Shown: in pieces, positions 32,372-44,850 of the stretch
How positions within the stretch are numbered: position 1 is the stretch's first letter
Layout: each line of letters starts with the position of its first letter
NCBI GenBank assembly: GCA_900708905.1
Contig: CAADRB010000016.1
Span: 834,513 to 898,512 of the forward strand
Source of the DNA: Hymenolepis diminuta
Lineage: Eukaryota > Platyhelminthes > Cestoda > Cyclophyllidea > Hymenolepididae
DNA length: 64,000 bases
Direction: 5' to 3'
The notes under the pieces: generated by a model
Seen by the model: the letters and a program-made list of their open reading frames with translations, nothing else
What the model was told of the DNA's origin: nothing
Databases searched by the model: none
Program-made: the position numbers and the translations under genes

Positions 32372-34064
32372 AAAGGGACCAATTATAAAATAAATCTTAT
32401 TTCCCGCAGCCCAACGACACAAATTACTCAGGGCCGCGAGGTTAAATATTCACTAAAACATAAAATCCCAAGATTGTGTAATAATATCGCAAAATAAGTT
32501 TTAAAACTTAAAATTTAAAATTAATTTTATGAAGTTCTTTTTGCAGATATATTGTGTTTTTGAAATAATTATTCCTCTGAAAAATTTCTATTATTCAAGT
32601 TTAATAAAAATTATATAGTTATTTTAGAGCATCGAGAAATATGATTTAAATTACTTGATCCAAGTTACGTTTAGACCTGACACATATTCCGCTACTTATC
32701 CCAACCTGTTTTATTACATCATGGAAGCAAATTATTAAGGAACACTAAATCATGATAAACCAAAATTGAATTTTATGACTCATTTTATTTAATATTTTTT
32801 AGATACTTTCAATTTGCTTATAGCAGACTACAGAAATGTATAATTACATTATTTTGATATTGAAATAGTGAGGCCAATTATTTGTTCAGATTCAAATATG
32901 GGACTTTATAAATGAGATATAACCTGATTTTTGCATTTAGCATTGCTTTCTTTCAAATTTCGGTGAAACGAACTTCGCGAATTAATGATGTAATGTATAA
33001 TCCAGGTGGTCACTGCCACATTACGGGCCCTGGAGGTAGTTCTGGGACAACTGTTGCTCAGGAAAAATTTGAATGAATTTATAAAATCCTAAAACATCTA
33101 CAGCAACAAAATCGTATAATGAAAGTACTCCACTTATTTTATCATGACCATTCTAAATGGATTTAATAAACAATTGGGAAGAATTTATTTGCTGATAATC
33201 CTCTCGTTTGGCAGTACTGATCTTATTGCTAATGTACAATCATCTCACGCATATTTATCATGATCAAACAACACGGATAAACTATTACATATATAGGTTT
33301 GAATTAATAGGATATATGGGTATAGATTAGAGAGAATTAATAACTTTTCCATACTCAAAATACAAATTATTTTTTCCTCACCTTCCAAGGGTGAAAATTT
33401 ACTTCGATTGTTGTCTGAATTAACTGCCATGTATGCAACTGCTGACCCTTCCTTTCGGGCTTTGCAGTATATTTTTCAAAAGAATTTGACTATTCTCTGT
33501 GAAATTTAAAGCTGTACTCCTTACCAGTAATTTATTAAACTGCATGATATGCATATTTGTTATTTTATCAATTACATTTTGACTTTTTTCGCGTAAAAAC
33601 GATCAATGAATTAGAATTGGCGTAACGAATCCAATCTACAAACATGCTATGAATTTTTATTTTGATTAAATGAATTTCGTTCCTTTTAAATAGCACGAAT
33701 GTGTTATGATTATTCTTTCCAGACTATAAAACTTGAGTTTTCCATCAATAATATATTTATAATTTTATGATATGCATACTCTGAAAATTATAGTATTTTT
33801 CTCTCCAATTAAAATAAATCTACTTTCACGTTTTCATTTTCAAATAGCCCTATAAGTTAAATTGCCTATTGTATGTAATTCCAAAAATGTTTAAAAGCCG
33901 TTTAAATATCATTCATTGAAATATATATTTTTATCATTTCCTTATTTCACTAATTTTTCGACCAACAACCGAATTAACACAGATCATTTTATAATATGAA
34001 GTAATTGTAAAATTTATTTTAAAATTGCCTGGCGTCACTAGCTTCTGTAACACATTTGAATTCG
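32372..34064. other. Divergent intergenic region between JNK and CFAP90
   Basis: About 1.7 kb of very AT-rich sequence between the JNK start (minus) and the CFAP90 start (plus). It must contain the 5' untranslated regions and promoters of both, but no TATA box or other element stands out from the AT background. No coding exon was recognised, although extra non-coding 5' exons are possible. Confidence 0.6.
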
Positions 34065-37000
34065 ATGTCTGACATCGATATGAAGGTTAAACTAGTAGTT
34101 AAAACTGATACTGATACGTTTGAGTTGTGTAATTATCTTTCTGCTTTGTCATCATTGTCTCACATAGAGTCCCATGGTAATATTCCTCGTGAAAGAACAG
34201 TATTTAATGCTCCGAAGAAGGTAAAGGTGGAAGTGATTTCTGCATGTATTCGTGGAATTATTTTATTAAATAATTGTATATTCATTTAATTTCAACTTAA
34301 AATATCATTCTAAAATGTTGCTTTGATTTTGTTGATTAGCAACATGAAAAATTAAATACGTACGATGCTATCAATCAGGAAAATATCTCCGTTTTCAATC
34401 CGAAATTGCATCGAGATGATAGAAGACACGATAAACACATTGGTCTCGATATCTGCACTGAGGTTAGATTTAGAAGAATCTAATTTTTGATAAACTTGTT
34501 CTAAAACGGATTATCCAAATATTTTTTTCTTAGTAATCTACTTTCACTAGCTCAGTAATATCTAATAAAATCTGATGTCCTACCTTCAAGTTTATTGAAC
34601 GTCCCCTATTGTTTTTTTATTAACAAATGCAGTGCTAATTTTCGTTATGTCATATGCTTTTTTATCTGGATGATTACCGTCTTTACAATGAATTCGATAA
34701 AACTAGCAATGGATGCGAAAGTTGCGGAAAATTCCTACTTAGTATGTTTTTATTGCTATTACTATTACTACTATGTTTTTATTACTATATTACTATATGT
34801 TAATTATAACGGTAGTTTTCCATGTTTATTGTCAATCTGAAGGGAAAAAATTTTATCGTATTTTATACTTTTAATCCTTAATGAAACTTCTTTATTTGTA
34901 TCCTCACATGTACGTGTCAGTTTTAAATATCTTTGTTGTAATGCACTCTTCAAATGAGAAAATTAATTTATTAGCACTTACTAATAACAGAGACAAAGGC
35001 TCTCCATAATATTTTTGAAAATGATTATAGTTTGTGCGTTAAAATTAATATCGCCATAAAAATTCAACGTTTACTTCGAATGGACGTAGGAACTCAAGCG
35101 AAAATTCGGAAAATTAACTCCGGACTCAACCGCTCTCGCCGAGATTCGAAACATCAATTTATAATGTTTGGATTCTGGTACGTCAGGTCTTATCACAGCG
35201 AACTGGAGCTTTTTTCTATTACGCTCCAACTGTTTTACGAAAAATTCATATGGCAGTGCTAACCGAAAACCAAAACTACCGAAATACGATTTACAATTTG
35301 TAGTTCTGAATATAAAAATAATTCATGTCAATCGGTGGTGTCGCATTTCTCAATAATAATTCCCGACCTCTTGTTCAAGAACTCAAATCTATTTCCAACA
35401 GGTTAACTGAATATGATTGGTTGTTAGGCGCCAACAGATTGGTCTCCCAGCATTTTAGAGAAATGATCAGTTCATAGGCAGTTGGATGTTGTATTGAGAG
35501 ACATGAAGCGTAAATGTGAAAATATCACATTACGGGAGATTTTAACTGCCCGCTTGGCCAAGATACTTATGCAAATCATATGACTGTAATAGGCTGCTTT
35601 ACAGATTTGGTCCAGATAACAGAAACTGAAATGCGTCTATTAAGGCTTTGTTAGAGAAATAATCTTTATGTTGTCAATTCTTTTTTCTCAAAAACCTAGT
35701 AAAAGATGACACACATAGCACCATCCAAGGGTCGTTCATGATGTTGTCCTTGATTGCTATCTTGCTTCACGGAAAGTAGAGTTCTATTTCTCAATATGCG
35801 AGCATCCAGAGAAGCAGATGCAAACTCTCATCATTGCTTGGTTACATCAAATCTCAGGATCGAAGCTACACCAAGAAAGTTCATAGACACGTAAATTGGA
35901 CAAGAATTGGCAACGTAATAAGGAAATTGATTTCATATCAAAGAATAAATGCTAATACCAAGACATACTTGAAAAGGCGATCTTGGAACGCAACGACTTA
36001 GAATACGATGATAAAGTATACCAGAAACACCGTTCTAAAGATGGAAATATGAAGCCATGGTATGAAATGGCAAAATTTCCACAATTGTTGACTATTAATG
36101 AACGCATTAAGGCCTGCAACTTACTTCGGAATGTTTTGCTGATAACCTCCTGAATATGGTCAAATTCGAAATGAAATAAATTTGTCAATGATCTAAACTT
36201 TCTGGCTAGACAGTGTGCAGAACTATTTGGTAATCAGCCAGTGCAATTTAATATAACCTTCAACATTACAAGACTATATAAAGATACAAATCCAACAATG
36301 GAGTAACAAAAAGAACAAAAACTGAAAATTTCTAAAAGTCCTGGAGCTAATGGCTTACGCTCTGAAAGTTTAAAGTGGAACAGACCATCATTAAATACTT
36401 ACTTACCGAAATTCTTCAATAATTGTTGGCAGAACAGAATCCCTGTACCCTGATCCTGGCTGAAGTAATCAATAGTCTAAAAGGTAAGAGAGTAAGAACG
36501 GATCCAGATAACTACCGAAGCATTTTCCTTCCTGACACGGTGGGGAATTATAATTGAACGGTTATCAAATTCGCAACATGAATTTTGTGCTGGAATGTCC
36601 ATAGATCTTTGCTGTAAGAGCAGTTGCTCAGGAAGCTATCGATCAGCATTGTGGAACAGTACCTATCTTTGATCAAAATAGTGTCATACACTCTTTAGAA
36701 TAGTAATCCAACTTATATTAGTGATTGTCTATGTTATCTGCAGACTCTTAAATTCTGCAGGATAGGAGTGGTCACTGAGACATTCAGAATATGCAGATGA
36801 CATTTTTGTTACTAATTTGATGGTGCATGCTGAAAATTTCTACGGAGATGCAAATTAATACTATACAAATATGATGTAGAAATGGCCTATGAAAAAGTAT
36901 TCCAGATGTACGTAGGTTCAGATCTTGAACCGTCATTATCTTTATTTAGATGAACAAAGTGAGTTCCTATACATATCTCCTATTAACCATAAAGACCTAG

Positions 37001-40000
37001 CTGATGGTGCTATAAGACTTTACGTCATGAACCCCAAAAGACAGCTAGTGATACTGAGGCCAGTTCTAAAATCGAAAGTCCTTTTGATTAAAATTCAGGC
37101 AAAACTACTTGAAACATTCGTTGAGTCTGTTCATTACAGTTTGTTTACTATTGGATATCGCAAAGTGTTTGATGACAAATTAAAGGCTCTTCAGAACACA
37201 GCTCAGTGGATGATGCTGTGTCCGTATAACAAACAACAAATGAATGTTGAAGTGCTGACAATAAAAGTTCTTTTGTGAAACCTCGCCACAATTTCTGAAG
37301 AGTAGGCTTGACTTCTGAGCAAGTCCACATATAAAAAACGATACGTTCGCTAAACTTTTATTGGAACCTCAGCTACCAAAATTTGCAAAATTTAAACTCT
37401 CTCTCATACAAAGAGCCTGCTTATGCGGCTCAATACAAATATGAATAAAGTGTTCGGTGAGAAAGAAGGTGGGCTTTGGTAGCAGAGTGCGAGTAAGAAG
37501 TTTATTCTACGCTTACTAGAATACTAACCACAAATAAAGGTTGTGGATGCTCGATATCATCGACACTTTGCAAGGTGAGAGGACACTTGCGAATAGACCA
37601 TCTTTGAAACGCGGACATTTCACAAGCTGATAGAATTTATTGCCTAATGGATGGCTGCTATAAGAGCTATTTGAAAGGGGGTGGTTACAAGATCATTTGA
37701 AAACATGCAATGATGCGGAATAATTTAAAACATTATAAAAGGAAGTTAAAATGCAGACAACCTGACGATTTCAGAGTTCAGATACAATTAGGCTTTGATT
37801 CTCGACTTACCCCAAAACGTTTGTGAAAATATTTTCATATCTATCATCCCTTTTGTTTAGACACTCTCCACGAGTATGAATTGTGAAATTCTACATTTTG
37901 CATGGATTATAATAATTTCATTTACTCAGCACCGCTAAATTTGGACAATTTTAGCTATTTCAGCTCTGGATTGCTAAAATCATGTAAGCTGCGTAGTTGT
38001 ATATAAGGCTATTCCGTTTTCTCAACATTGGGAAGAAATGAATTGAAGTGGTAAGACCGCCACCATATTCAGTAAGCACTGGATATCGTGAACAAGAATG
38101 TGCACAGCAATCCAGGTGATGAATAAATTGACTTTTGAACCGTGAACTGCTACATCGAAAAATTTATATTTATTTATTTACTGTACATTATAGCTGTATA
38201 ATGGCAATATGATGTGGACACTAACTTGTAGGAAGTAAGTTAATAATGGATCTACGACATTAATCTCAGTGAAGGCTAATTCAAATGGCAATAAATTTCA
38301 CTCGTTTTTGGTTACAGCGAGGGGGGTCGGCAGAATTAAAGTAACGAAATATTTTTTCAATCTGCGAAAATCGCAGTAAATACGGAAGACTTTGAAGTAT
38401 GTGAATAAATATCAGAAATTGAATACAAACATGGTTTAACAATAATGCATCAGGTACAGTATTATATAACCAAATAAACAGAGATGTTTGATGAATTCCT
38501 AACATCTAAAAGCCGATATCCCAGCTAAGAAGAAGGGAGATACAAGAAGGAAGCTATTACAGCAAAAACTTATTACAGTTTATTTTGAACTATAGCGTAA
38601 ATCATATTAGTTCATATGAACAGTTTAAGGGATAGGCGTTATTTCCAATGACAATGGGAAGAAAACTTAAAATGATATATTAATTTCGTCGAGGGACAAT
38701 ATTTAAGGATTTCACATAAATATATTTTTACACTGATATCATGTTGATGATTATTAATAAATGTGTATGGATATATGCTGAAGAAGTTACTGGAGGTGAA
38801 CGGTATTTCTGTGTCGAGAATCGCAAATAAATGTAATGTATCACAGCGTCAGAGGCTCTATTCTGAACTAAGATCCAAACAGCAACTCGTAAGTTTGCGT
38901 TTCATTTTAAATCTCCATCTTTAACAGTTAAAGTAAAAGCAAATGAAATCGAGATCTTGGTAAAGCCAATCCTTCATTACGCAGAACCTTCTCCCTAATA
39001 CCGAGAGAAGTCTGATCTTAGGATAATATTCTCATAGAAACACGAGAAGAGCTGGCTTAGGGGATTCCTCACAAAAAAATGCCGCAGAAAATCTCAAACG
39101 AAAAAGGCTTTGCCTTTGTGATATTATGAAAAGTCTTCCCAGTTACCTTACTCTAAATCTTCATTTAAACCATTATATTCCAAAAGGAAAAGAAATCTTC
39201 CACAATAATCGGCCAAGTCGCCATGAATGTTTTCGATTTGAATTAGACTAAAATAGCTAACAACCTCAATTCCTGCCTCTAACAGAATAAATCCCCACCT
39301 CAGGGGAAATCGGGCGAAAGAAATGAAATTCGAAACTGTCAACGATATGCGAATGTAAAGTAATACCCTTGCGCTCTCTGCAGAAACATTATTCATCAGG
39401 CACGGTGATCAATAAAGACTTTCAATTACCAGTTTTTGGTTAGTTTAGGTCTTGCAAAGGACAAGGATGATTGAGACGCAGTATATCAGAATGGCGTCCT
39501 TAATGTCGATTTAAGATCTAATGTGAACCTCTTCGAAAGATTGATAGGAAAAGCAACAGCATATGCAACTGAACTGGAATCTCTTTAACCGAATATCATT
39601 ATTCCTTCCCCAAATTATTCCTCCTCTATTACATCTATGCACCCACTTTTCCGAATAGTATAATGCACGATGTTATCAGTTAATGGGCCTAATTATTTTA
39701 AATAAATGAGTAAAAATTTGCACGGTTGCCATTTTAATAACGTAGATTAAGTAAAATGGTATATCTTCTTTCACTTACTGAGTGTGGCTTAAAACTCCAT
39801 GCTTGCCAAATCATAATAATAATATATATTCATTTTAAGTAGAGCTCTCTCCAAAAGTAGCCAATGGGGCATTTCTAGCCATTTGTCTTTATTAAATCCA
39901 GTTTAATTCCCCATTATTGCCTTTAGCCTTAGATACTATTGCCTACCATTTAAGTAGCATGTATATATTAAATGGAGAACGCTTTATCTTTTTAGGAAGA

Positions 40001-40184
40001 TGCAAAGCCAGTGCCTTCGAAAGTATCATCTGATATTGGTCATCATCTAAAGAGAACCTGTGATCCTCATGAGAGATCTCATGTGCGCATCCAATTTGTG
40101 GAAAATCAATTCTTTCGACGTAATGGAGTCAACTTTGAAAATACTTCTGAAAACCAAGAACTTAAACGCTTTGGTGTTAAGTAG
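34065..40184 (+). CDS. CFAP90: CFAP90 (C5orf49)-like cilia and flagella associated protein, 3 exons
   Basis: Proposed exons are 34065-34220 (52 codons, donor gtaaag), 34340-34462 (41 codons, acceptor ttag, donor gttaga) and 39996-40184 (62 codons plus stop, acceptor tttttag). All are in phase 0 and give 155 residues (human C5orf49 about 147). Landmarks shared, from memory, with C5orf49: SALSSLSHI near residue 28, TYDAIN then NPKLHRDDRRHDKHIGLDI (about 59-90), and a C-terminal RSHVRIQF...FRRNGVNF segment matching the human HVQADFYRKNDI region. KLHRDD is the strongest marker. The family is a microtubule inner protein of motile cilia. Intron 2 is 5.5 kb and holds a decayed LINE, so an additional small in-phase exon there cannot be excluded. 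The start is the first in-frame ATG. Gene assembly is inference; the motifs are seen. Confidence 0.75.
35090..37280 (+). mobile_element. Decayed non-LTR retrotransposon (LINE) in CFAP90 intron 2
   Basis: Plus-strand fragments appear in the order of a LINE ORF2. An endonuclease-like piece has GDFNCPLG (35535-35558) after a YYAPT-like segment near 35218. RT pieces include KSPGANGLRSES (about 36333-36368), NYRSIFLP (near 36510) and the catalytic EYADDIF (YADD at 36790-36801). A C-terminal open stretch, 36925-37278, has FLYISPINHKDLADGAIR and AKLLETFVESV, as downstream of LINE RTs. Stops and frameshifts lie between all pieces, so it is dead. The clade (RTE, CR1 or other) cannot be told by eye. 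It lies in the sense orientation of the host gene. Confidence 0.8.
36925..37278 (+). pseudogene. LINE ORF2 region downstream of RT (remnant)
   Basis: The longest intact piece of the LINE: 117 codons in the region downstream of the YADD box. It contains the LxxxAKLLETFVESV stretch typical of the post-RT connection, followed by an ALQNTAQWMM segment. It is not a host gene, because upstream RT pieces in other frames continue directly into it. Confidence 0.75.
38505..38760 (-). mobile_element. Retroelement leader fragment, copy 2
   Basis: The non-coding half of the family described at 16085-16505. The segment 38585-38700 (ttcatat, cagtttaaggg, ggcgttatt, caatgggaagaaaa, aatttcgtc) aligns with both other copies, and 38512-38545 aligns with 47908-47940 (aagccg...aagaagaag). 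The gag-like coding part is not recognisable here. It lies inside CFAP90 intron 2. Confidence 0.55.
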
Positions 40185-43100
40185 AAGTTTCAGCCGAAAA
40201 ATGTCGGTGCATGCTTATTGTTTAATTATTTTAAGTAGATATATTTATCTTTACTGAAATACACAGAAATAACTTCCAAGTCGGTTCTGTGCTGTAAAAT
40301 TTTAGAAATAATAACATTGGGGAGATGAAAGGATTTGATTGAAACAATCATCTGACATTCAATTTCACTAAACTTAAGGATCTCTCTAAACTTAATTAAA
40401 GAGATCCAGACACCTCTACTCACATTATTGGTCGGAACGTGATGAAACAAAATAATACTTGTGATCACTTCTTGGTAATAGTTGACCAATTATCAGTCAC
40501 AGTGGCATGTGAAAAATGTTTATAAGTGGAAGTCATCTAAGTTTCTGATGTTTGACCCTTTAAAAATCACAGAGCTGTCTCACTCTAATTTCTTCCAATC
40601 CTTACTACTGGAGCAAGAATCAGGTAAAAGAAGATGAAAATAGGGGAAGTAAGTGGCAAAAGTCCTGTATGAGAGAAGGAAAGGGTAAAAATCTAGGAGG
40701 AGGTGAAGTATTCAGTAGGGAAAGAAGCGGTACTGTGGGTATTGTCAATATGTAGACCATGTAGAAGGTTTCATAAATACCACTGACGTTCAAAACTACT
40801 ATAGAGGTGGGGCTTTGTAATATTTAGAAATATCCGAATATTACTAATACAGTAGCCATACATTAAATAGTTGAATAGCAACAGGAATGCCATTAAGGCG
40901 AGTGAGTCTTTAAATTGACCAATTGCGAACGTGGATAAGCAACAACGCGCATAATGGGATAAATGCTGACATGCCGTAATAGAACAATGAAATTTCATCA
41001 GGTGGTATAAAAGTGACACGTATTTGCTGCCGAGTTTGGAATAAGGGACAGAATATGATTAATTTGGTAATAAATCACTGACTAAAGTCACTATTATAAG
41101 CCTCAGAGACTTAGCGACTATCGTCCAAGAGTCTAAAATAACATTAACTCCCATCAACAAAGATAGATATCCACTCACAGAACAAAACTAACAGGATAAA
41201 AGCTCCCTTCCTGCATAGGTAGACCATGCAGGTAGATCCTAACCATGAGTTAAGTTAGTGTGTTAAAGGAAGTATACCATGTATTTCGACACTGGGAGGC
41301 TGGATATCCCAAATCACAAAATCATAGTGTCATAAATATATTCATAAACAACGAGTTCGATCGTCAGATTTTGGGTACTTTAAATCCCAAAATAAGAAAT
41401 ATGGGAAAATCATCATCCAACGGAATGTTGTCTGCAATGTAGATGTTCAATTCGCTGATAGTCTACCTTCGAGGACTTTTGAGGTGATCAACGCACCGGC
41501 TACCCCAAAAGACACCAATTTCAAGGTGGGCTGAGTGGTAAATTGATAGACAAATCTATGAAATAAATCACCTGTGCTCTCCCAATAATTATTGCTTCAA
41601 AGCTGCACATCCCATTTTTATGATATAGGTTCTAATGAATAGTGACTTTATGAATATAAAAATAATAGGGAGACAAATTGATGTTTCCAACGGCGAAAAA
41701 TACAGTTTAAGGCCACAGAGCCTATGCACTTCTTCCGGATGGGCAATTCACATTGGTGTGTGGTCTCCCAGGTTACCTATCAACCTGATCATTATGCAGG
41801 AGCAGGCTGTTCCGAATATCAAGACACTTATTCGAAACGAAATTCGTATCTATCCAATCTGAAAGGAGACATTCAAATGTTAAGCAAATCAAGAATATCG
41901 TGGCGACGTTCCTTAATCGATTAATTTTAGACATTTTGTATATGCTATTTTTACTTCTGATCGCAATTCGTAAAAATTTTTTGCGAACATGTAAATCTTT
42001 TCCGCTTATCAGCTTTCGATTGCTACTCCCGTCAAATGCTCTATAATACGCCATGAATAAAATTTCTGGCGTATGGGACTAATTTGGCAACAAGATGTTT
42101 AATTCACACCGATCGATCTTCTACCTTGGTGTTGGAGATTTACTGTCTTTCGTGTAGTAAGTAGCATCCAAAAATTATAGGAAATCTCTGAGTTGTTGTC
42201 CTGTCTCCTTATTCTGTAAGCTAGAAGTATCTAGCGGGAATCCAGATCACCATGGCCTAAACTTGGCTTGGCAACAACTTGATTACAAAAAACGTAATTG
42301 AATTTCTCGCTTTATTATAAAAAACTCGCAAAATCACGGTCAATTCAAATTATTCTTGCAGTCATCGTGTGATAAAATCAATTGCTCTCGCCCGCCTTAA
42401 GAGAATTCGAGCAGGGAGGGTGGAATGCATCACTATTATACAAACATATGAATTAACCACGACTTGATGTGCCCAAATTCTAGATACTTTAATTGTTATG
42501 TCTTAAGTATGCCTAGAAAATAGCATTGTAGGGAAAGAACATAAGACACGTTTGAACTGGATGTATTCAGACTTTATTATGCGAAAAAATTTGATTGGTA
42601 ATCATACAAAGTGTCCGAGTTATAGCCTTGACAGTGGAGTCTCATGAACATATTAGAGACTAATTAATTATTCGCGTGTTATGAGAAAGTAAACATAGAG
42701 AAAGCACAAAAAACGTGTTCACACTTCGGAGGAGGGGCGGTCCACAAAAAGTATGAACAATTGGAATGTAGTCCAAAAAGTATGGAGTATGAAGGGTGAG
42801 AGGAAACGACTAACTTGCCACATAGACCACAATGGTGTCACTCACTGAGAGATATGAAGATGAGTGTCTCTCAACATACTAGCTTCTCCAGTGTCCCACT
42901 CTCCGCGTGCTGGCTTGCGTGCTCCCAACTGGGCCAGTGAGGTTACTAACTACTAGGAGTGACCTAATTCAAAGTCTTCCGTAGCGACGTGCTTGGTGGC
43001 ATATAGTGAATAAGGTCATACGAAAGATTTTAATAGTTAAAATGTAAATGAACGGATAAACACCATCAATTTTGACATTAAGTGTGGTCTGTATTTTAGA

Positions 43101-44689
43101 GCTTCCCCAAATTCTCCGAAAAAGTTCAAAATAAGAACACATTTATAACAGTCCTTGAACCGATTCTTCTTCCACCACTACAGATCCCCTAGAAAGTTAG
43201 TAAATTGCAGATAGAAGGCGATTTGTAATAAGGTACAAATTAGTTTATATTCTCATCGCTGACGATTCCAAAAAAGTATTTTTGGCATTTTATTTTAAAG
43301 ACATTAAATACTATTTACTGAAATACCGAATGATACAGGAGGGAAATTTGAATCAAAGCTGCATATTCACCTTCTCCTTTTTGGATTGTGTGAATTCAAA
43401 TATGCGGAGATTGCTAAAATTTTAAGATTTAAAATTTAATTTTAAAAAATTCGCGCCACAAAATTATTGAAATAGGGATAAGCAAACACAAATTAGTGTA
43501 AATAATCATTTTAGAACTCTTTGGCCAAGATGTGCATTCACCGGTAAATTTTTTGCCTTATGGGTGTCAGATGAACTTTTACTGCTCCCTGGAATACTTA
43601 TTTCTACGATGTGCTGTTATTTAATGATTAATGGGAAAAACTTGGGATGATTCCTCTTCTTGAAGTTACCTACTACCTATATCAAAAGCAATCAAACCAT
43701 TTTTGGTATTAAACCTTCGCAGATATAAAAAAACATACTGCAGTCCAATCAGAAAGGATGCTTTAAGAAAAATTACATTTCCGTTATTATTAGGGACAAA
43801 AAGTGGGTGTATTTCTGAGTACTTAGCATAATGTTAAAAATTCAAAAGCGAATGGACACTAATTACTGATCTCTACTACGTAAAAAGTGCTGAGTTGGAT
43901 ACAGAGCTGTAATTCTCAGCTCACATCAGCTAAGCGCCCCGCAGAAATAAGAGAGGAGGTTGTGTTACGTACCTTCTTTAAGCCCAAAGGATCGGAGATA
44001 TAAGGTATTTTTTCTGGTATCAAACAAATTGGTGTTAAATTGCATGAATGAAATGGTAAGTTCATCCAAGCCTTTATTAAATTAAAAACCAGTTTATTTG
44101 TACTCAGACCTCTTGAAAATTAATCTCAAATTGAAATGACCTGGTAATGTATTCTGAGAGTGCAAATGACAAAGAGGGGGCAAATTCAGACATATGTGAG
44201 TAATTACTCTTAAATACTGAATTCAATCTTCATTTAATGTTTGGAACTGAATCGTCAGCAAGCAGTTTATCGCGTGTTCTTAAGCTACATCATCCATGAT
44301 GTGAGTTTCACATCGTCATTTAGCAGGTTCCAGTAAAGACTTCCTTAATCCGCATTCACCGTCTAATTTTTGCGTTGCAACCTACTGGGATTATAATATT
44401 TTATACTTCCCTCTAGAATTATTACTGTCAAAACGGTTCAAACGTTAATTCAGCGACTCCCTTAATTTTCACCTAGTAATATTAGTGTTTCGCTCGAAAC
44501 AATATTAAAGCTTATCACAGTAATTTATTGCCATGGTCTATTTGTAAACTCGTAAATATACAGTATTTCAGCCTACCAACCGATTATTAGTTCAATTTCA
44601 AAATTTTAGATCCTTCACTCTGACTCGAATCCTTATGTTTTTGACGCATCGCAATCACGGCATTAGTAATAAAAAAATTTAACGATTAA

Positions 44690-44850
44690 TCACCGTGCTA
44701 GTCTATCATAGCAGTGGTCACGGGTTCATTTCCTATTGGTGCACATCCAGTGAGAGGAATGGCCGACGACACTGGTTATGTCTGCTTAATATAGAGGGGT
44801 GGTAGAATTTGAGTCTTTCACCAGAAAGACTCTATGATGCCGCTCAACAC
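44690..44850 (+). repeat. tRNA-derived SINE copy with the best B-box
   Basis: It contains ggtcacgggttcatttcc, a good RNA polymerase III B-box (GGTTCATTTCC), followed by tattggtgcacatcc. The tail then reads gaatggcc...cactggtt, gggtggtagaatttgagtc and ttcaccagaaagactc, shared in order with the copies at 17405 and 30655. The A-box side is degraded here, the opposite of the copy at 30655. Together the copies define the family. Confidence 0.7.

Noticed and set aside
34595..34840. 81-codon frame after CFAP90 exon 2
   Set aside because: The translation ends in a Tyr-rich run from an act/att repeat. It does not continue the gene in phase and has no acceptor at a suitable place.
36925..37278. A host gene of 117 codons
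   Set aside because: It is the downstream part of a LINE reverse transcriptase region, directly preceded by YADD-containing fragments.
44720..44750. Stand-alone polymerase III promoter from the good B-box
   Set aside because: The upstream A-box is not recognisable and the flanks match the SINE family, so it is part of that repeat.
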